NCBI GenBank assembly: GCA_965263365.1
Contig: OZ253672.1
Coordinates: 1,798,001-1,862,000, forward strand
DNA from: CANMUM01 sp965263365
Lineage (GTDB): Bacteria > Pseudomonadota > Alphaproteobacteria > Rhodobacterales > Rhodobacteraceae
Length of the DNA: 64,000 nucleotides
Direction of reading: 5' to 3'
Shown here in pieces: positions 28,474 through 37,740 of this stretch. How positions within the stretch are numbered: position 1 is the stretch's first letter; the number at the start of each line of letters is the position of its first letter. A program made the translations under genes and the position numbers. The notes beneath the pieces were generated by a model. The model saw only the letters and a program-made list of their open reading frames with translations, did no database searches and was not told the DNA's origin.

Positions 28474-29478
28474 TTAAAATCTTCTTGTAGAGCCGCGGAT
28501 AATAAGCGGTCCTTTTATCATTTTGTGTACAGGTTTGCTCGTAGGAGCATTTATGGCCTCAATAACAATCTCAACGGTTGCATCCACCATCCGATTGGCG
28601 GCTTGACGCACTGATGTTAAATCATAGGATGGCCAAGCAGAAATGGCGACATCATCATAACCCGCAACAACCACATTTTGAGGCACACTAAGACCTAGCT
28701 CAAATCGCAAGACATCCATCACGCCAAAAGCCATATGGTCATTAGCAACAAAAACAGCATCGGGTCGCTCGCTTTGCCCAAAAAGTAATCGTGTTGCCTC
28801 TTTGGCTTTTTCAGACGAAAATTCACCATCAGCGCGCGCAAAAATATCTAACCCACATTCACTCAGGCCCTGGCGAAAACCAACCTCGCGGTCACGCTGC
28901 GTCGATGCATCTTCCCAACCAGCAACATAGGCAGGCCGCTTCACTCCAATCTTTGCAAAATGATGCGCAACCGCCCTTCCTCCTTCAACATTATCCGAGG
29001 TAACAAAAGAAACATTCGCATCATCTTGAGAACGATTGTAAAGCACAATCGGAACTCCAACAGCTCGGCACCGTTCGCTCAAATCATTGGCCAATGAAAC
29101 CGAAGCCGCGATTATAGCATCGACTTGATAGTCCAAAAGTTCTTGAATGGTGTTTGCGATTTGATCTGGCTCATTATCCACGGTAAAAATAAGTATGTGG
29201 TAACCCTCATCTTGAAGCCGTTTAGAGAGTTTTTGAAGACTCTCAGGATAAAAATGGTTATCTAGATATGCGACAACAAACCCGATAATTTTGCTTTTTC
29301 CCGTCCGTGCAGCACGCGCAAGAATATTCGGTCTATATCCTAATTCATCTGCTGCCTTCCGCACTTTTTTAGCCGTGCCTTCTGAAACAGATGCGCCGGG
29401 CGTATAAACACGGCTCACAGCGGACTGGCTAACACCTGCGCGCTCAGCGACTTCAATAGAGGTAACTTTTGATTTCAT
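28474..29478 (-). CDS. LacI-family regulator of the SnoaL operon
   Basis: A 334-residue LacI/GalR regulator. The helix-turn-helix has TSIEVAERAGVSQSAVSRVY near the N-terminus and a sensor domain with VAGYDDVAISAWPSYDLTSVRQ at the end. The start at 29478 overlaps the stop of the SDR gene (ATGA), and an ATG four codons upstream lies within the SDR frame. It is embedded in the operon it presumably controls, and the CG-centred palindrome at 37650 upstream of the first gene is a plausible binding site. The inducer is unknown. Confidence 0.87.
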   Translation of the reverse strand: MKSKVTSIEVAERAGVSQSAVSRVYTPGASVSEGTAKKVRKAADELGYRPNILARAARTGKSKIIGFVVAYLDNHFYPESLQKLSKRLQDEGYHILIFTVDNEPDQIANTIQELLDYQVDAIIAASVSLANDLSERCRAVGVPIVLYNRSQDDANVSFVTSDNVEGGRAVAHHFAKIGVKRPAYVAGWEDASTQRDREVGFRQGLSECGLDIFARADGEFSSEKAKEATRLLFGQSERPDAVFVANDHMAFGVMDVLRFELGLSVPQNVVVAGYDDVAISAWPSYDLTSVRQAANRMVDATVEIVIEAINAPTSKPVHKMIKGPLIIRGSTRRF

Positions 29479-30230
29479 CCCGCAGTCCACCCACCGTCAA
29501 TCATCAGCGCCGATCCCGTAATCATCGCGCTCGCATCGCTCGCCAAGAACACGGCAGCGCCCATAATATCCTCAACCACACCTACACGATTGAGCTTGAT
29601 CTTCTCATTGATCCAAGCCGCCCGCTCGGGGTTTTCAAATGTTGGCGCGGTAAGCTCAGTGCGGATAAATGTTGGGCAAATCGTGTTCACGCGTATATCA
29701 TGCGCACCCCATTCAATGGCCATGGATTTGGTCATGCCTTCGACAGCATGTTTAGTCGCCGAATATACCGCGCGATCTATACCGCCAATCTTGGCCATTT
29801 GTGACGAAATATTGATCAACGCACCTCCCTTACCCGCACCGACTAGTCCCTTCGCCACCGCACGTGTTAAAAAATATGCCGACTTGATATTCAACCCCGC
29901 CACAACATCAAAATCTGCCTCCGAAGTCTCAAGTGCAGGGCTGTGTTTTGCAAAGCCTGCTGAATTAATCAAAATATCAAATGGGCCATTTTCACTCACC
30001 CATTTTTCTGTGTCCGTAACATTTGCGATATCAAGCGGCGCTGCATTCGCCTTGCCCCCTAGCTCTGAAATTAATCTGACTGTCTCTAACAAGGCATCAT
30101 TTCTGCGCGCAACGGCGGTTACTTCGGCACCAAATTCACCTAAAGCAACAGCGCAAGCTTGCCCGATGCCGGAGCTCGCCCCCACAACCAACGCGCGTTT
30201 TCCATCAAGACGGAATGAAGGTGTTCTCAT
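29475..30230 (-). CDS. Short-chain dehydrogenase/reductase
   Basis: A 251-residue classical SDR: cofactor loop VGASSGIGQACA, NSAG, catalytic Ser in INISSQMA, YSATKHA as the YxxxK motif, and ITGSALMIDGG near the C-terminus. The start at 30230 shares a base with the stop of the preceding gene (TGATG) and has GGAG/AAGGA upstream; further upstream starts lie inside that gene. It probably oxidises a secondary hydroxyl of the imported compound, by analogy with HpsO beside HpsN. The substrate is unknown. Confidence 0.85.
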   Translation of the reverse strand: MRTPSFRLDGKRALVVGASSGIGQACAVALGEFGAEVTAVARRNDALLETVRLISELGGKANAAPLDIANVTDTEKWVSENGPFDILINSAGFAKHSPALETSEADFDVVAGLNIKSAYFLTRAVAKGLVGAGKGGALINISSQMAKIGGIDRAVYSATKHAVEGMTKSMAIEWGAHDIRVNTICPTFIRTELTAPTFENPERAAWINEKIKLNRVGVVEDIMGAAVFLASDASAMITGSALMIDGGWTAG

Positions 30231-31264
30231 CAGTAGTCCTTTCTCCAATTTATCGAGCCCATATTGCGCGCCTTATTAAACTCCCTAAGACGAGCAAAAA
30301 CATCAACTCCGATTTGATTATACATATCGATCATATCCACAAGCACCCAGTTTTCACGAATCTTATCGTTTTCTAAACGCCAAAAATCAAGACTGCGCAT
30401 GGTAATTTTCTTGTTAACAGGCGGGATTCCGAGCCAGCCACCATGGGTAATGGTTTGCACCATGTCTGGCCACCCGGTGACAGCCGCATATTGCCCCTCA
30501 CCAAAGAAATGATAAGTGATCTCATCAAGATATTGTCCGCGGTCGGGCATGGCATTCAAGAAAGGAATCTGATGCCAATGACGAAAGCCTGCGATCCCAC
30601 GACCAGTGCCAATACCAGCGGGCCCATACCATGTCATCTTCTCGTGCCAAAAACGCTCCATCTCCATCGCCTCTGGGCCTTGGCGCGGATGTTTTTTGAG
30701 ATGATCAAGCATGTCCACAATATGCTGGCGTGTTTTAAGTGCCTCATCTTCTGTACCTGTGATGTTAAGCCCGTCCGCGCTTGCGGGTGACGGCGGGCAC
30801 CACTCGCGCCCAAGGGAAGGCGAAAGCGGCCACGCATTGGCTTGCATCATGACCTCAGGAATATCCCAAAGCGCTTGAAATTCCTTTACCCTACCTTTTT
30901 CAATTTTATAAAACTCGTGAAAGCGCATATGCGCCAATCGACCCGTTGGCGGGATATCGAGCCAAGGCCCTAGCATTGTCCCCATATAAAAACCACCTGT
31001 GCCGACCCAGTCGCTACCATGCTCGTCAACACCGGCCATCAGAATATAATCGCGACGCTCAATATCAGGCACGGCTTCAATGAGCGGCGCAAAAACGGCG
31101 TCGTAAAAATCATCACTATCTTCAAAATCCCCGAAAGGCGCACACATATGGAAAAGGGCATCGCTAGCAATTGCCCTTAGGGCCTTTTTGGCATTGTCTC
31201 CTTTAAGCTCATAAAGAGCTTTTCGCCAAGGATTGATCAGCTCTTTTGCCTGAGCATGGTTCAT
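30230..31264 (-). CDS. SnoaL/NTF2-fold protein, two-domain
   Basis: A 344-residue protein with two SnoaL-type domains. The first has IPPTGRLAHMRFHEFYKIEKGRV; the second begins at FWHEKMTWYGPAGIGTGRGI and ends with DFWRLENDKIRENWVLVDM. The same W-x-GPxGIG and ENWVxxD motifs occur in the divergent gene at 37741 and, in variant form, in the 176-residue protein at 32575, so these are paralogues. It overlaps the HisD-like gene by four bases. I cannot assign a reaction. Confidence 0.78.
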   Translation of the reverse strand: MNHAQAKELINPWRKALYELKGDNAKKALRAIASDALFHMCAPFGDFEDSDDFYDAVFAPLIEAVPDIERRDYILMAGVDEHGSDWVGTGGFYMGTMLGPWLDIPPTGRLAHMRFHEFYKIEKGRVKEFQALWDIPEVMMQANAWPLSPSLGREWCPPSPASADGLNITGTEDEALKTRQHIVDMLDHLKKHPRQGPEAMEMERFWHEKMTWYGPAGIGTGRGIAGFRHWHQIPFLNAMPDRGQYLDEITYHFFGEGQYAAVTGWPDMVQTITHGGWLGIPPVNKKITMRSLDFWRLENDKIRENWVLVDMIDMYNQIGVDVFARLREFNKARNMGSINWRKDY

Positions 31265-32571
31265 TGCGCTCCCTTTCCATAGGGTACGTTTTTACCTCCA
31301 TACCTGCGTACGCGAATATTACATTGCTCTGCGTGCCCGACAAAACCCTCAAGCATAGAAAGCCTTGATCCATATTCACCGATCATCGTCGCAGCTTCAT
31401 CTGTAAGCACCTTTTGATAGCTATGTGTTTTGAGGAACTTTCCAACCCATAATCCGCCTGTATAGCGCCCCGCCTTTTTTGTTGGCAATGTATGATTGGT
31501 ACCTATTACCTTATCGCCATTGGAAACATTGGTCCGTGCACCTAAGAAAAGCGCGCCATATGAATGCATATTTTCTAAAAACCAATCATCTCGATCTGTC
31601 ATTACTTGAACATGCTCAGAGGCGATCTCATTCGCAACATTGAGCATTTCATCATAAGTCTCGCATAAAATGACTTCACCATAATCGCGCCAAGAAATAC
31701 CAGCCGTATCCGCCGTTGGCAAAATTTTAAGAATGCGCTCAACTTCAGCTAATGTGCCTTCGGCAAGTTTTCGAGAATTGGTCACAAGTACTGCAGGCGA
31801 GTTATACCCATGCTCTGCCTGTCCAAGCAGATCGGTTGCGCAAAGCTCAGCGTCTACTGTTTGGTCGGCAATCACCATTGTCTCGGTAGGACCGGCAAAT
31901 AAATCAATGCCAACGCGACCATAAAGTTGACGTTTGGCCTCAGCCACAAATGCATTACCGGGGCCCACAAGCATATCAACGGATTCAATACTTTCGGTGC
32001 CAAGCGCCATTGCGCCAATCGCTTGAATGCCCCCAAGGACATAAATCTCATGCGCGCCGCTAAGGTGCATCGCGGCAATCACCGCAGGATTGGGTTCGCC
32101 CTTAAATGGCGGTGTTGCAGCGATGATGCGTGGAACCTTCGCTACGGAAGCCGTCGCCACTGACATATGCGCAGAGGCGACCATTGGAAATTTTCCACCA
32201 GGGACATAGCACCCCACGGACTGTACCGGAATGTTTTTATGCCCCAAAATTACACCCGGCAATGTCTCAACCTCAATGTCCAACATGCTATCACGCTGAG
32301 CTTGGGCAAAATTGCGCACCTGCTCTTGTGCAAATTTGAGATCCTCCATATCACGCGCGCTAACCTTGCTCATGAGCGCATCAATCTCGCTTTGAGACAG
32401 CTTGAAGGAAGCCGGCGAATAATTGTCAAATTTCTCGCTCATCTCACGCACGGCAGCATCACCGCGCGCTTCTACATCCGCGAGCGCATTCTCAACAATG
32501 CTACGCGTCTTAGCATCATCTTCTGCCCGCGCCGCTGCAGCAATGCCTTGTTTCAAATATTCTATTGCCAT
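31261..32571 (-). CDS. HisD/HpsN-like NAD-dependent dehydrogenase
   Basis: A 436-residue paralogue of HpsN. Conserved positions are DLLGQAEHGYNSP (Gln, His), ASEHVQV (Glu, His), NGDKVIGTNHTLPT (Asp, His) and EGFVGHAEQCNIRV (His), so metal and catalytic residues of the histidinol-dehydrogenase family are kept. A biosynthetic HisD is unlikely because the gene sits in a transport/catabolic operon. The enzyme would oxidise a primary alcohol through the aldehyde to a carboxylic acid. The substrate differs from, or overlaps with, that of hpsN at 17968; this is not resolvable from sequence. Confidence 0.82.
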   Translation of the reverse strand: MAIEYLKQGIAAAARAEDDAKTRSIVENALADVEARGDAAVREMSEKFDNYSPASFKLSQSEIDALMSKVSARDMEDLKFAQEQVRNFAQAQRDSMLDIEVETLPGVILGHKNIPVQSVGCYVPGGKFPMVASAHMSVATASVAKVPRIIAATPPFKGEPNPAVIAAMHLSGAHEIYVLGGIQAIGAMALGTESIESVDMLVGPGNAFVAEAKRQLYGRVGIDLFAGPTETMVIADQTVDAELCATDLLGQAEHGYNSPAVLVTNSRKLAEGTLAEVERILKILPTADTAGISWRDYGEVILCETYDEMLNVANEIASEHVQVMTDRDDWFLENMHSYGALFLGARTNVSNGDKVIGTNHTLPTKKAGRYTGGLWVGKFLKTHSYQKVLTDEAATMIGEYGSRLSMLEGFVGHAEQCNIRVRRYGGKNVPYGKGAQ

Positions 32572-32574
32572 TGT

Positions 32575-33105
32575 TTACTCCTTAGGCGCAGGGGATTTCC
32601 GATCACCCCGATCAAAACTCTCCCAGCCCTCACCATTAAAACAATCTCTTCCCAATTGCGCCAAAACATGGGGGAAATCGACCATCACCCAGTTATCAAC
32701 GATTTTGCCATCGACAACCTTCCAAAAATCCATATAGCGAATTTCGACCCGCTTTCCCGTTGGGGCTATCCCCATAAATTCGCCATGATGTGTGGCTTCT
32801 TGGCGCCCAAATGCCGCCGCCCATTCCCCCATATAAAGCCGTGCCTCATCAATACAGGTCTTATCGCCAAAAGCCGCTTGAAAAGGCTTTTGCCAATTTT
32901 CTTGAAACTCTTTGAGACCGTTTTTCGTGCCACAACCTGTGTTGCCCATCCACCGAAAACCTTCCGAAAAAAACTCGCCGATATCAGCAATTCGGTGATC
33001 ATTTAAACCATCAACCATGCCCTCGATTACGGCGCGCGTTTCGTTCGTTTTGGACATATCTGTATTGCGAGACAAAACTGCCTGCTCAGGGCGAGAACCT
33101 TTCAT
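32575..33105 (-). CDS. SnoaL/NTF2-fold protein, single domain
   Basis: A 176-residue protein with one SnoaL-type domain: FFSEGFRWMGNTGCGTKNGL, IAPTGKRVEIRYMDFW and GKIVDNWVMVDFPHV. It matches the C-terminal domain pattern of the two-domain paralogues. The ATG at 33105 overlaps the permease stop (ATGA); an alternative ATG at 33057 would remove a 16-residue leader. It separates the transporter genes from the catabolic genes of the operon. The function is unknown, but a cyclase, lactone hydrolase or isomerase role fits the family. Confidence 0.77.
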   Translation of the reverse strand: MKGSRPEQAVLSRNTDMSKTNETRAVIEGMVDGLNDHRIADIGEFFSEGFRWMGNTGCGTKNGLKEFQENWQKPFQAAFGDKTCIDEARLYMGEWAAAFGRQEATHHGEFMGIAPTGKRVEIRYMDFWKVVDGKIVDNWVMVDFPHVLAQLGRDCFNGEGWESFDRGDRKSPAPKE

Positions 33106-34253
33106 CCTTTCACCGCTCCAGCCGTTAAACCGCTCACGATCTGACGCTGAAACACCATCACCAAAACCAATAGCGGAGCGGTAATAGAAACGGCCGCCGC
33201 GACGGCTTCAACTTGATCAGTGGTCGTCGTCTCTCGATTAAAAAAGCCCGTGATCGCAGGCACCATTGTTTGGTTTTGGGCGTCTAACAAAAGCGCCGTC
33301 ACCAGATAATCGTTATAGCCAAGAAGGAAGCTAAATAGCCCGGTCGTTATGACGCCTGGCCACATGACCGGCATTATAACCCAGCGAAACGCTTGGAAAT
33401 GGGTACATCCATCAACGCGTGCGGCCTCGTCAAGCTCAATCGGTATCGACTGGAAAAAACTGTTCAGCATCCAAATTGTGAACGGCTGATTTATAGATAC
33501 GAGTACCGCTATAACTGCCAAAGGTTGACCGTAAAGAGTCGGGGCATTTTCACCAAGTATTGGGCTCAGAATTTCAGCCGAGTTAATAAACCAAGGCAAA
33601 TAACCTGCCACCAAAACAGAATGCGGCAGCGCACGAAAAATGAGTGCAATAATCAATATCCACATTGCAATTTTTGTGCCTGAACGCGCAAGCGCATACC
33701 CCGCAAGCGTACCAACGGTTAGCGAGATGGTCACAACACCGCCTGTGACAATCATCGAATTCCAAAAATTGCGCGAAAAACCTTTTTCGACCCAGATCGC
33801 ATAGTAATGCTCGGTTGTGAATCCAAGTAGCGGCGTGCCAAGTGGCCCCAGTACTGAATTCAAAGGCGCAATCACTGCAGGCATAATATAAAAAATCATG
33901 CAAAGTCCAAAAATCGTCGCACCGATAATCGCAAGCACCCAAGTCACGAATCGCGGCAATATCTCTGTAGATGTCACAAAGCGTCGCAACACTGGCATAG
34001 AAAATTTACTCAAGGCCCAAAAAAACGCGAGATAGACAACGATATTTATTACCGATAGCCCTTTGCCAGCTTCGATTGTATTCGGGCCTCGGATCACATT
34101 GAAAACATTGCCATCAAAACTATCAATCGGCAGCTTTACTGACATCAGCATAATCCAGAGGATTGGGAACGCAGCGAGAATACACCAAAATACAAGAAAT
34201 CCGCCTGAGGCCAATCGAAGACCTAAGGGATGTCTAAATGCACGTCCCGTCAT
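33102..34253 (-). CDS. Sugar-type ABC transporter permease (MalG/UgpE class)
   Basis: A 383-residue inner-membrane permease. The binding-protein-dependent EAA loop reads ELDEAARVDGCTHFQAFRWVIMP, in blocks ELDEAARVDG and FRWVIMPV. The N-terminal region is longer than in typical MalG-class proteins, with additional hydrophobic segments around residues 60-130. The start at 34253 overlaps the upstream permease stop (ATGA) and has GGAGAG before it; a start at 34277 is less likely. Together with its partner it forms the translocation channel. Confidence 0.87.
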   Translation of the reverse strand: MTGRAFRHPLGLRLASGGFLVFWCILAAFPILWIMLMSVKLPIDSFDGNVFNVIRGPNTIEAGKGLSVINIVVYLAFFWALSKFSMPVLRRFVTSTEILPRFVTWVLAIIGATIFGLCMIFYIMPAVIAPLNSVLGPLGTPLLGFTTEHYYAIWVEKGFSRNFWNSMIVTGGVVTISLTVGTLAGYALARSGTKIAMWILIIALIFRALPHSVLVAGYLPWFINSAEILSPILGENAPTLYGQPLAVIAVLVSINQPFTIWMLNSFFQSIPIELDEAARVDGCTHFQAFRWVIMPVMWPGVITTGLFSFLLGYNDYLVTALLLDAQNQTMVPAITGFFNRETTTTDQVEAVAAAVSITAPLLVLVMVFQRQIVSGLTAGAVKG

Positions 34254-35272
34254 TTTTCTCTCCTTTGTTGGCGCCAATTATGGCGCAGTACGGGGATCAA
34301 TATCAGGACGATACCGATCATAGTGAGCATCGCCGAGGCCGCCGCACGCGCTAAAGAGCGATTGCCAGTCTGATCTGAAGAAAGAAATTCGAAGGTCATA
34401 TACTGGAAACTTGTTACATAAGCTTCTGCACGCATGCCGACGATCTCTTCAAAAACACGGTATGTATCCATTAAGTGAATGAGGGTAATAAATATGATCA
34501 GCGGCGTAAGATGCGGTATGATTACATATCGCAAGCGCTCCCAGCGAGATGCGCCATCTATCATTGCACTTTCAAGCGTGTCTTGATTGATCGTTTGCAA
34601 GCCGGCGTAAAAAATCACAAAAGCAAATGGCGCAACGTGCCATACACGGTAAAAGACCATCAAAAGCTCGATCGTCCAGCTCTGCGCGAACATTGCGATA
34701 TCCTTGCCTGTTAACCACTCAAGCCCAGACGTCAATATACCATCTCCGAAAAATAGCCAGCGAATCGAAAGTGCGCCAATCACCGGCGTTATTATAAATG
34801 GCAGCAAAGAGATAAAGATGATCGGGCCGCGGATCGATCGCATTGTGGTATTCACAGTCATCGCAATCACAAGTCCAAATCCAAGTACTAGAGGCAAAGT
34901 TACGAAAGTGAACATAAGCGTGAAACGTGTTGCACTCCAAAAATCGATCTGTAAAAAGCGCTTCCAGTCTCCGCGCGAAAGCGCCTCACTTGCACGGTCC
35001 AATTCAAGGACGTTACGATAATTTTCAAGACCGACAAAAGTAGTCGTTTCAACTAAATTGCCATCATCATCCAATATTGGCACTGATTTAATCTGCACCT
35101 CACAAGACGTTGTACCAAACCCAGGCGTACAATTTTCAACCTCAACGGTCTCATAAGCTTTTTGAGTTTGATAAAAACTACTTATAAATACTGAAATCAA
35201 TGGTGCGGCAATAAAAACAAGCATCATCAAAACCGACGGCGCAACAAACGCCGCAAATGTCTTAGTTTTCAT
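34250..35272 (-). CDS. Sugar-type ABC transporter permease (MalF/UgpA class)
   Basis: A 340-residue permease, partner of the following gene. It has about six or seven hydrophobic segments, and the EAA loop DTLESAMIDGASRWERLRYVIIP sits before the last two. A roughly 60-residue periplasmic insert after the first helix contains two cysteines (CTPGFGTTSC), which may form a disulfide. GGGAGGG precedes the ATG at 35272. It probably imports a small polar carbohydrate or similar compound. Confidence 0.87.
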   Translation of the reverse strand: MKTKTFAAFVAPSVLMMLVFIAAPLISVFISSFYQTQKAYETVEVENCTPGFGTTSCEVQIKSVPILDDDGNLVETTTFVGLENYRNVLELDRASEALSRGDWKRFLQIDFWSATRFTLMFTFVTLPLVLGFGLVIAMTVNTTMRSIRGPIIFISLLPFIITPVIGALSIRWLFFGDGILTSGLEWLTGKDIAMFAQSWTIELLMVFYRVWHVAPFAFVIFYAGLQTINQDTLESAMIDGASRWERLRYVIIPHLTPLIIFITLIHLMDTYRVFEEIVGMRAEAYVTSFQYMTFEFLSSDQTGNRSLARAAASAMLTMIGIVLILIPVLRHNWRQQRREK

Positions 35273-35313
35273 TACGCCCTCCCTCTTTGTGATGAAAAAT
35301 CAACAAGATAAAA

Positions 35314-35335
35314 TCACGGGGCGTAAACCCCGTGA
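35314..35335 (-). terminator. Intercistronic hairpin after the binding-protein gene
   Basis: TCACGGGG and CCCCGTGA form a perfect 8-bp stem with a six-base loop, followed on the minus strand by a T-rich tract. Hairpins at this place, between the binding-protein and permease genes, commonly stabilise the upstream mRNA or partly terminate transcription, so that more binding protein than permease is made. Confidence 0.7.
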
Positions 35336-35342
35336 AAACCAT

Positions 35343-36551
35343 TTAGAGCAGCCCAGATTCCTTGGCCGCAGTTGTGTAGGCAGCTTCGATATCAGAAAGA
35401 GTGGTCTCAGCGTCTTTCTCTCCAGTCAAGAACGCGGCAACACCATCTCCAAGTGCGGTATGTATCGCACCAATGGCGGTGCTAGATGCGTAGGGACGCG
35501 CACCATTTTGAGCCGTTGCGGCTGCACCGGCAGAAGAGGGACCTGTTTCATAACCATCAATGATCCATACTGCTGCATCATTATTCGCCATCACCATCTC
35601 TTTGTCGATACCTTCCATAGCGACTTGGAAAGCGACTGCTGCTTCCTCATCCGTAATATTCTTTGCAATCACAATGCCATCCCACCACAAAGTCGACGCC
35701 GGAATATCACCGCCACCAACAGTCGGCGCAGATGCCATTTTTACGAGACCAGCGACTTGGCTTTCCGCTTCATCATCCATCGCAGTGGCGCGCGATGCCC
35801 AAAGATTTGCAATCGCGATTTTGCCTTGCTGGAATTGCTGTTGCACATAGGTTGAATCAGACGCTAGATACTCGGGATCCATATACTCGGAAAGCGACTT
35901 TAGCATTTCTAATGTTTTCACACCGTCTTCATTATTGATATTCGGCGAATTGTCCGGATTCACGAGATCACCGCCGAAGCCATAATACATGTTGATAAAT
36001 TCTTCGCCAAGGTTCCAACCTGTTTTAAATGTCCCACCAAGTGGATAATCAACAACGCCAGCTTCTTTTATCGCGGCAGAAATTTCAAGAACCTCTTCGT
36101 AGCTTGTCGGAACCTCAAGTCCCAGATCATTGAGGATATCTTCACGATACATCAAATGCTGATTGTTTACCATCATTGCGATCGCCATTGTCTCACCATT
36201 GATCTTGATTTTGCGATTCTCAGGAAGATCTGACGCATATTCTGCAATTAAATCATCAAGCGGACGAATTGTGCCCGCGTCCAATAAAGGAACAAGCGTT
36301 CCATTGGACACACCCCCGATATGATAGAGCGACGGGTCGGCTGCAAAAGCTGCTGGCTGCTTATCTTTAAATTCTTGATCAAGCTCAGCCTGAAAATTTC
36401 CACATTCTGCCATAGCGTCAGTGGCAGCTTTCCATGCCTCAAATCCAGCACTTAAAGACTTAATTGGTGTTGTATTCTCATATGCGCAATCCGCATAGGA
36501 AACACTCGAAATTGCGACGAGCGCTGAACTGAAAATAAGTTGTTTCAACAT
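35343..36551 (-). CDS. ABC transporter substrate-binding protein (family 1)
   Basis: A 402-residue periplasmic binding protein with a clear signal peptide (MLKQLIFSSALVAISSVSYA, cleavage after SYA). Family-1 features include MVNNQHLMYREDILNDLGLEVP and LWWDGIVIAKNI. It is placed between the ATPase and permease genes and captures the substrate of this importer. Members of this cluster transport sugars, polyols or glycerol phosphate derivatives; the ligand here is unknown. Confidence 0.9.
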   Translation of the reverse strand: MLKQLIFSSALVAISSVSYADCAYENTTPIKSLSAGFEAWKAATDAMAECGNFQAELDQEFKDKQPAAFAADPSLYHIGGVSNGTLVPLLDAGTIRPLDDLIAEYASDLPENRKIKINGETMAIAMMVNNQHLMYREDILNDLGLEVPTSYEEVLEISAAIKEAGVVDYPLGGTFKTGWNLGEEFINMYYGFGGDLVNPDNSPNINNEDGVKTLEMLKSLSEYMDPEYLASDSTYVQQQFQQGKIAIANLWASRATAMDDEAESQVAGLVKMASAPTVGGGDIPASTLWWDGIVIAKNITDEEAAVAFQVAMEGIDKEMVMANNDAAVWIIDGYETGPSSAGAAATAQNGARPYASSTAIGAIHTALGDGVAAFLTGEKDAETTLSDIEAAYTTAAKESGLL

Positions 36552-36574
36552 TTATTTCTCCCTTAGTTGATTCT

Positions 36575-37621
36575 CTACTTTAAGCGATTACCTGTTTCAC
36601 GGTCAAAATAATGACAAAATTTCGGCTCAATATTAACCTGAACCTCGCTGCCAATTTCCGCGCGATAGTTTTTGTCGGCTTTGACAGAAACAAGTGTATC
36701 ACCGCTTTTAAATGTGGCCATCACCGCGTCTCCTAGAAGCTCGACGGTATACACAGGCGCTCGAATTGCGCCGCCACTTTCTACCACTTCCGCATCTTCT
36801 GCACGAAAGCCCATTGTAACTTGAGCATCCGGTGCAGAAACTTCATGAATCTCCATATTATCCGCCCTAAAAACGCCATCTTTGATCTCACCATGAACAA
36901 GATTCATCGCTGGAGAGCCAATGAAACTGGCTACAAAAGTATTGGTCGGATTATCGTAAATTTCTGTCGGTGTGCCGACTTGCTGAACCACGCCCTTATT
37001 CATAACCACGACGCGATCAGCTAAGGTCATTGCTTCAATCTGATCATGCGTCACATAAATTGTCGTAGCATGAAGCTCATGCTGAAGATTTTTAATCTGC
37101 GCGCGCGTGGACACGCGAAGCTTAGCGTCGAGATTAGATAGGGGTTCGTCCATCAAAAACACCGTCGGTTCACGGACAATGGCTCGCGCGAGCGCAACCC
37201 TTTGACGTTGCCCCCCCGAAAGCTCCGCAGGTCGTCGATCCAAAAATGGCGCTAACTCCACCATGTCTGCTGCTTTTCGCACACGTTCATCATGTTCAGC
37301 TTCATTAACTTTGCGCACTTTCAATGGAAACCGAATATTTTCGTAAACCGACATATTCGGATAAAGGCCATAGGACTGAAACACCATCGCAATGTCGCGA
37401 TCCTTTGGATCAAGATTATTTACAACCCGGTCACCGATTACAATTTCACCTTCCGTTGGATCCTCAAGACCTGCAATCATACGCATAGTCGTCGTTTTTC
37501 CACATCCCGATGGCCCAAGCAAAACCAAAAACTCCCGATCCTCTATTGTAAGATCAAAATTATCGACCCCAACGAAATCGCCCCAACGCTTCGAAATATT
37601 CTTGAGCTGTATTTCGGCCAT
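36575..37621 (-). CDS. ABC transporter ATP-binding protein (UgpC/MalK class)
   Basis: A 348-residue ATPase. Walker A GPSGCGKTT, Q-loop VFQSYGLYPNMSV, signature LSGGQRQRVALARA, Walker B VFLMDEPLSNLDA, H-loop THDQIEAM, then a C-terminal OB/TOBE regulatory domain. The ATG at 37621 has GGGG/GAAA upstream and the family N-terminus MAEIQLKNIS; the frame continues to 37666 but that extension crosses the operator. It is the first gene of the operon and energises import through the two permeases downstream. Confidence 0.9.
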   Translation of the reverse strand: MAEIQLKNISKRWGDFVGVDNFDLTIEDREFLVLLGPSGCGKTTTMRMIAGLEDPTEGEIVIGDRVVNNLDPKDRDIAMVFQSYGLYPNMSVYENIRFPLKVRKVNEAEHDERVRKAADMVELAPFLDRRPAELSGGQRQRVALARAIVREPTVFLMDEPLSNLDAKLRVSTRAQIKNLQHELHATTIYVTHDQIEAMTLADRVVVMNKGVVQQVGTPTEIYDNPTNTFVASFIGSPAMNLVHGEIKDGVFRADNMEIHEVSAPDAQVTMGFRAEDAEVVESGGAIRAPVYTVELLGDAVMATFKSGDTLVSVKADKNYRAEIGSEVQVNIEPKFCHYFDRETGNRLK

Positions 37622-37649
37622 GCTTTCCCCGTTCAATTTGATTCTTATT

Positions 37650-37667
37650 TTTGCAATCGTATGCAAA
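37650..37667. promoter_or_regulatory. CG-centred LacI-type operator of the SnoaL operon
   Basis: TTTGCAATCGTATGCAAA is an 18-bp inverted repeat with one mismatched pair and the central CG typical of LacI/GalR sites. It lies 28 bp upstream of the ATPase start and 73 bp upstream of the divergent SnoaL gene, so one site could control both. A weaker related pattern, with TTTGCA and TGCGAAA arms, lies at about 37689-37709. Confidence 0.7.
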
Positions 37668-37740
37668 AAAGCTCGACAAAGGCAAGAAAAATTTGCATTG
37701 ATATATGCGAAATAGATACCCTAGATCTCCGAAAGGATAA

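Noticed and set aside
32167..33006. 279-codon plus-strand frame
   Set aside because: It is antisense to the HisD-like and SnoaL genes, has no family features and comes from their codon bias.
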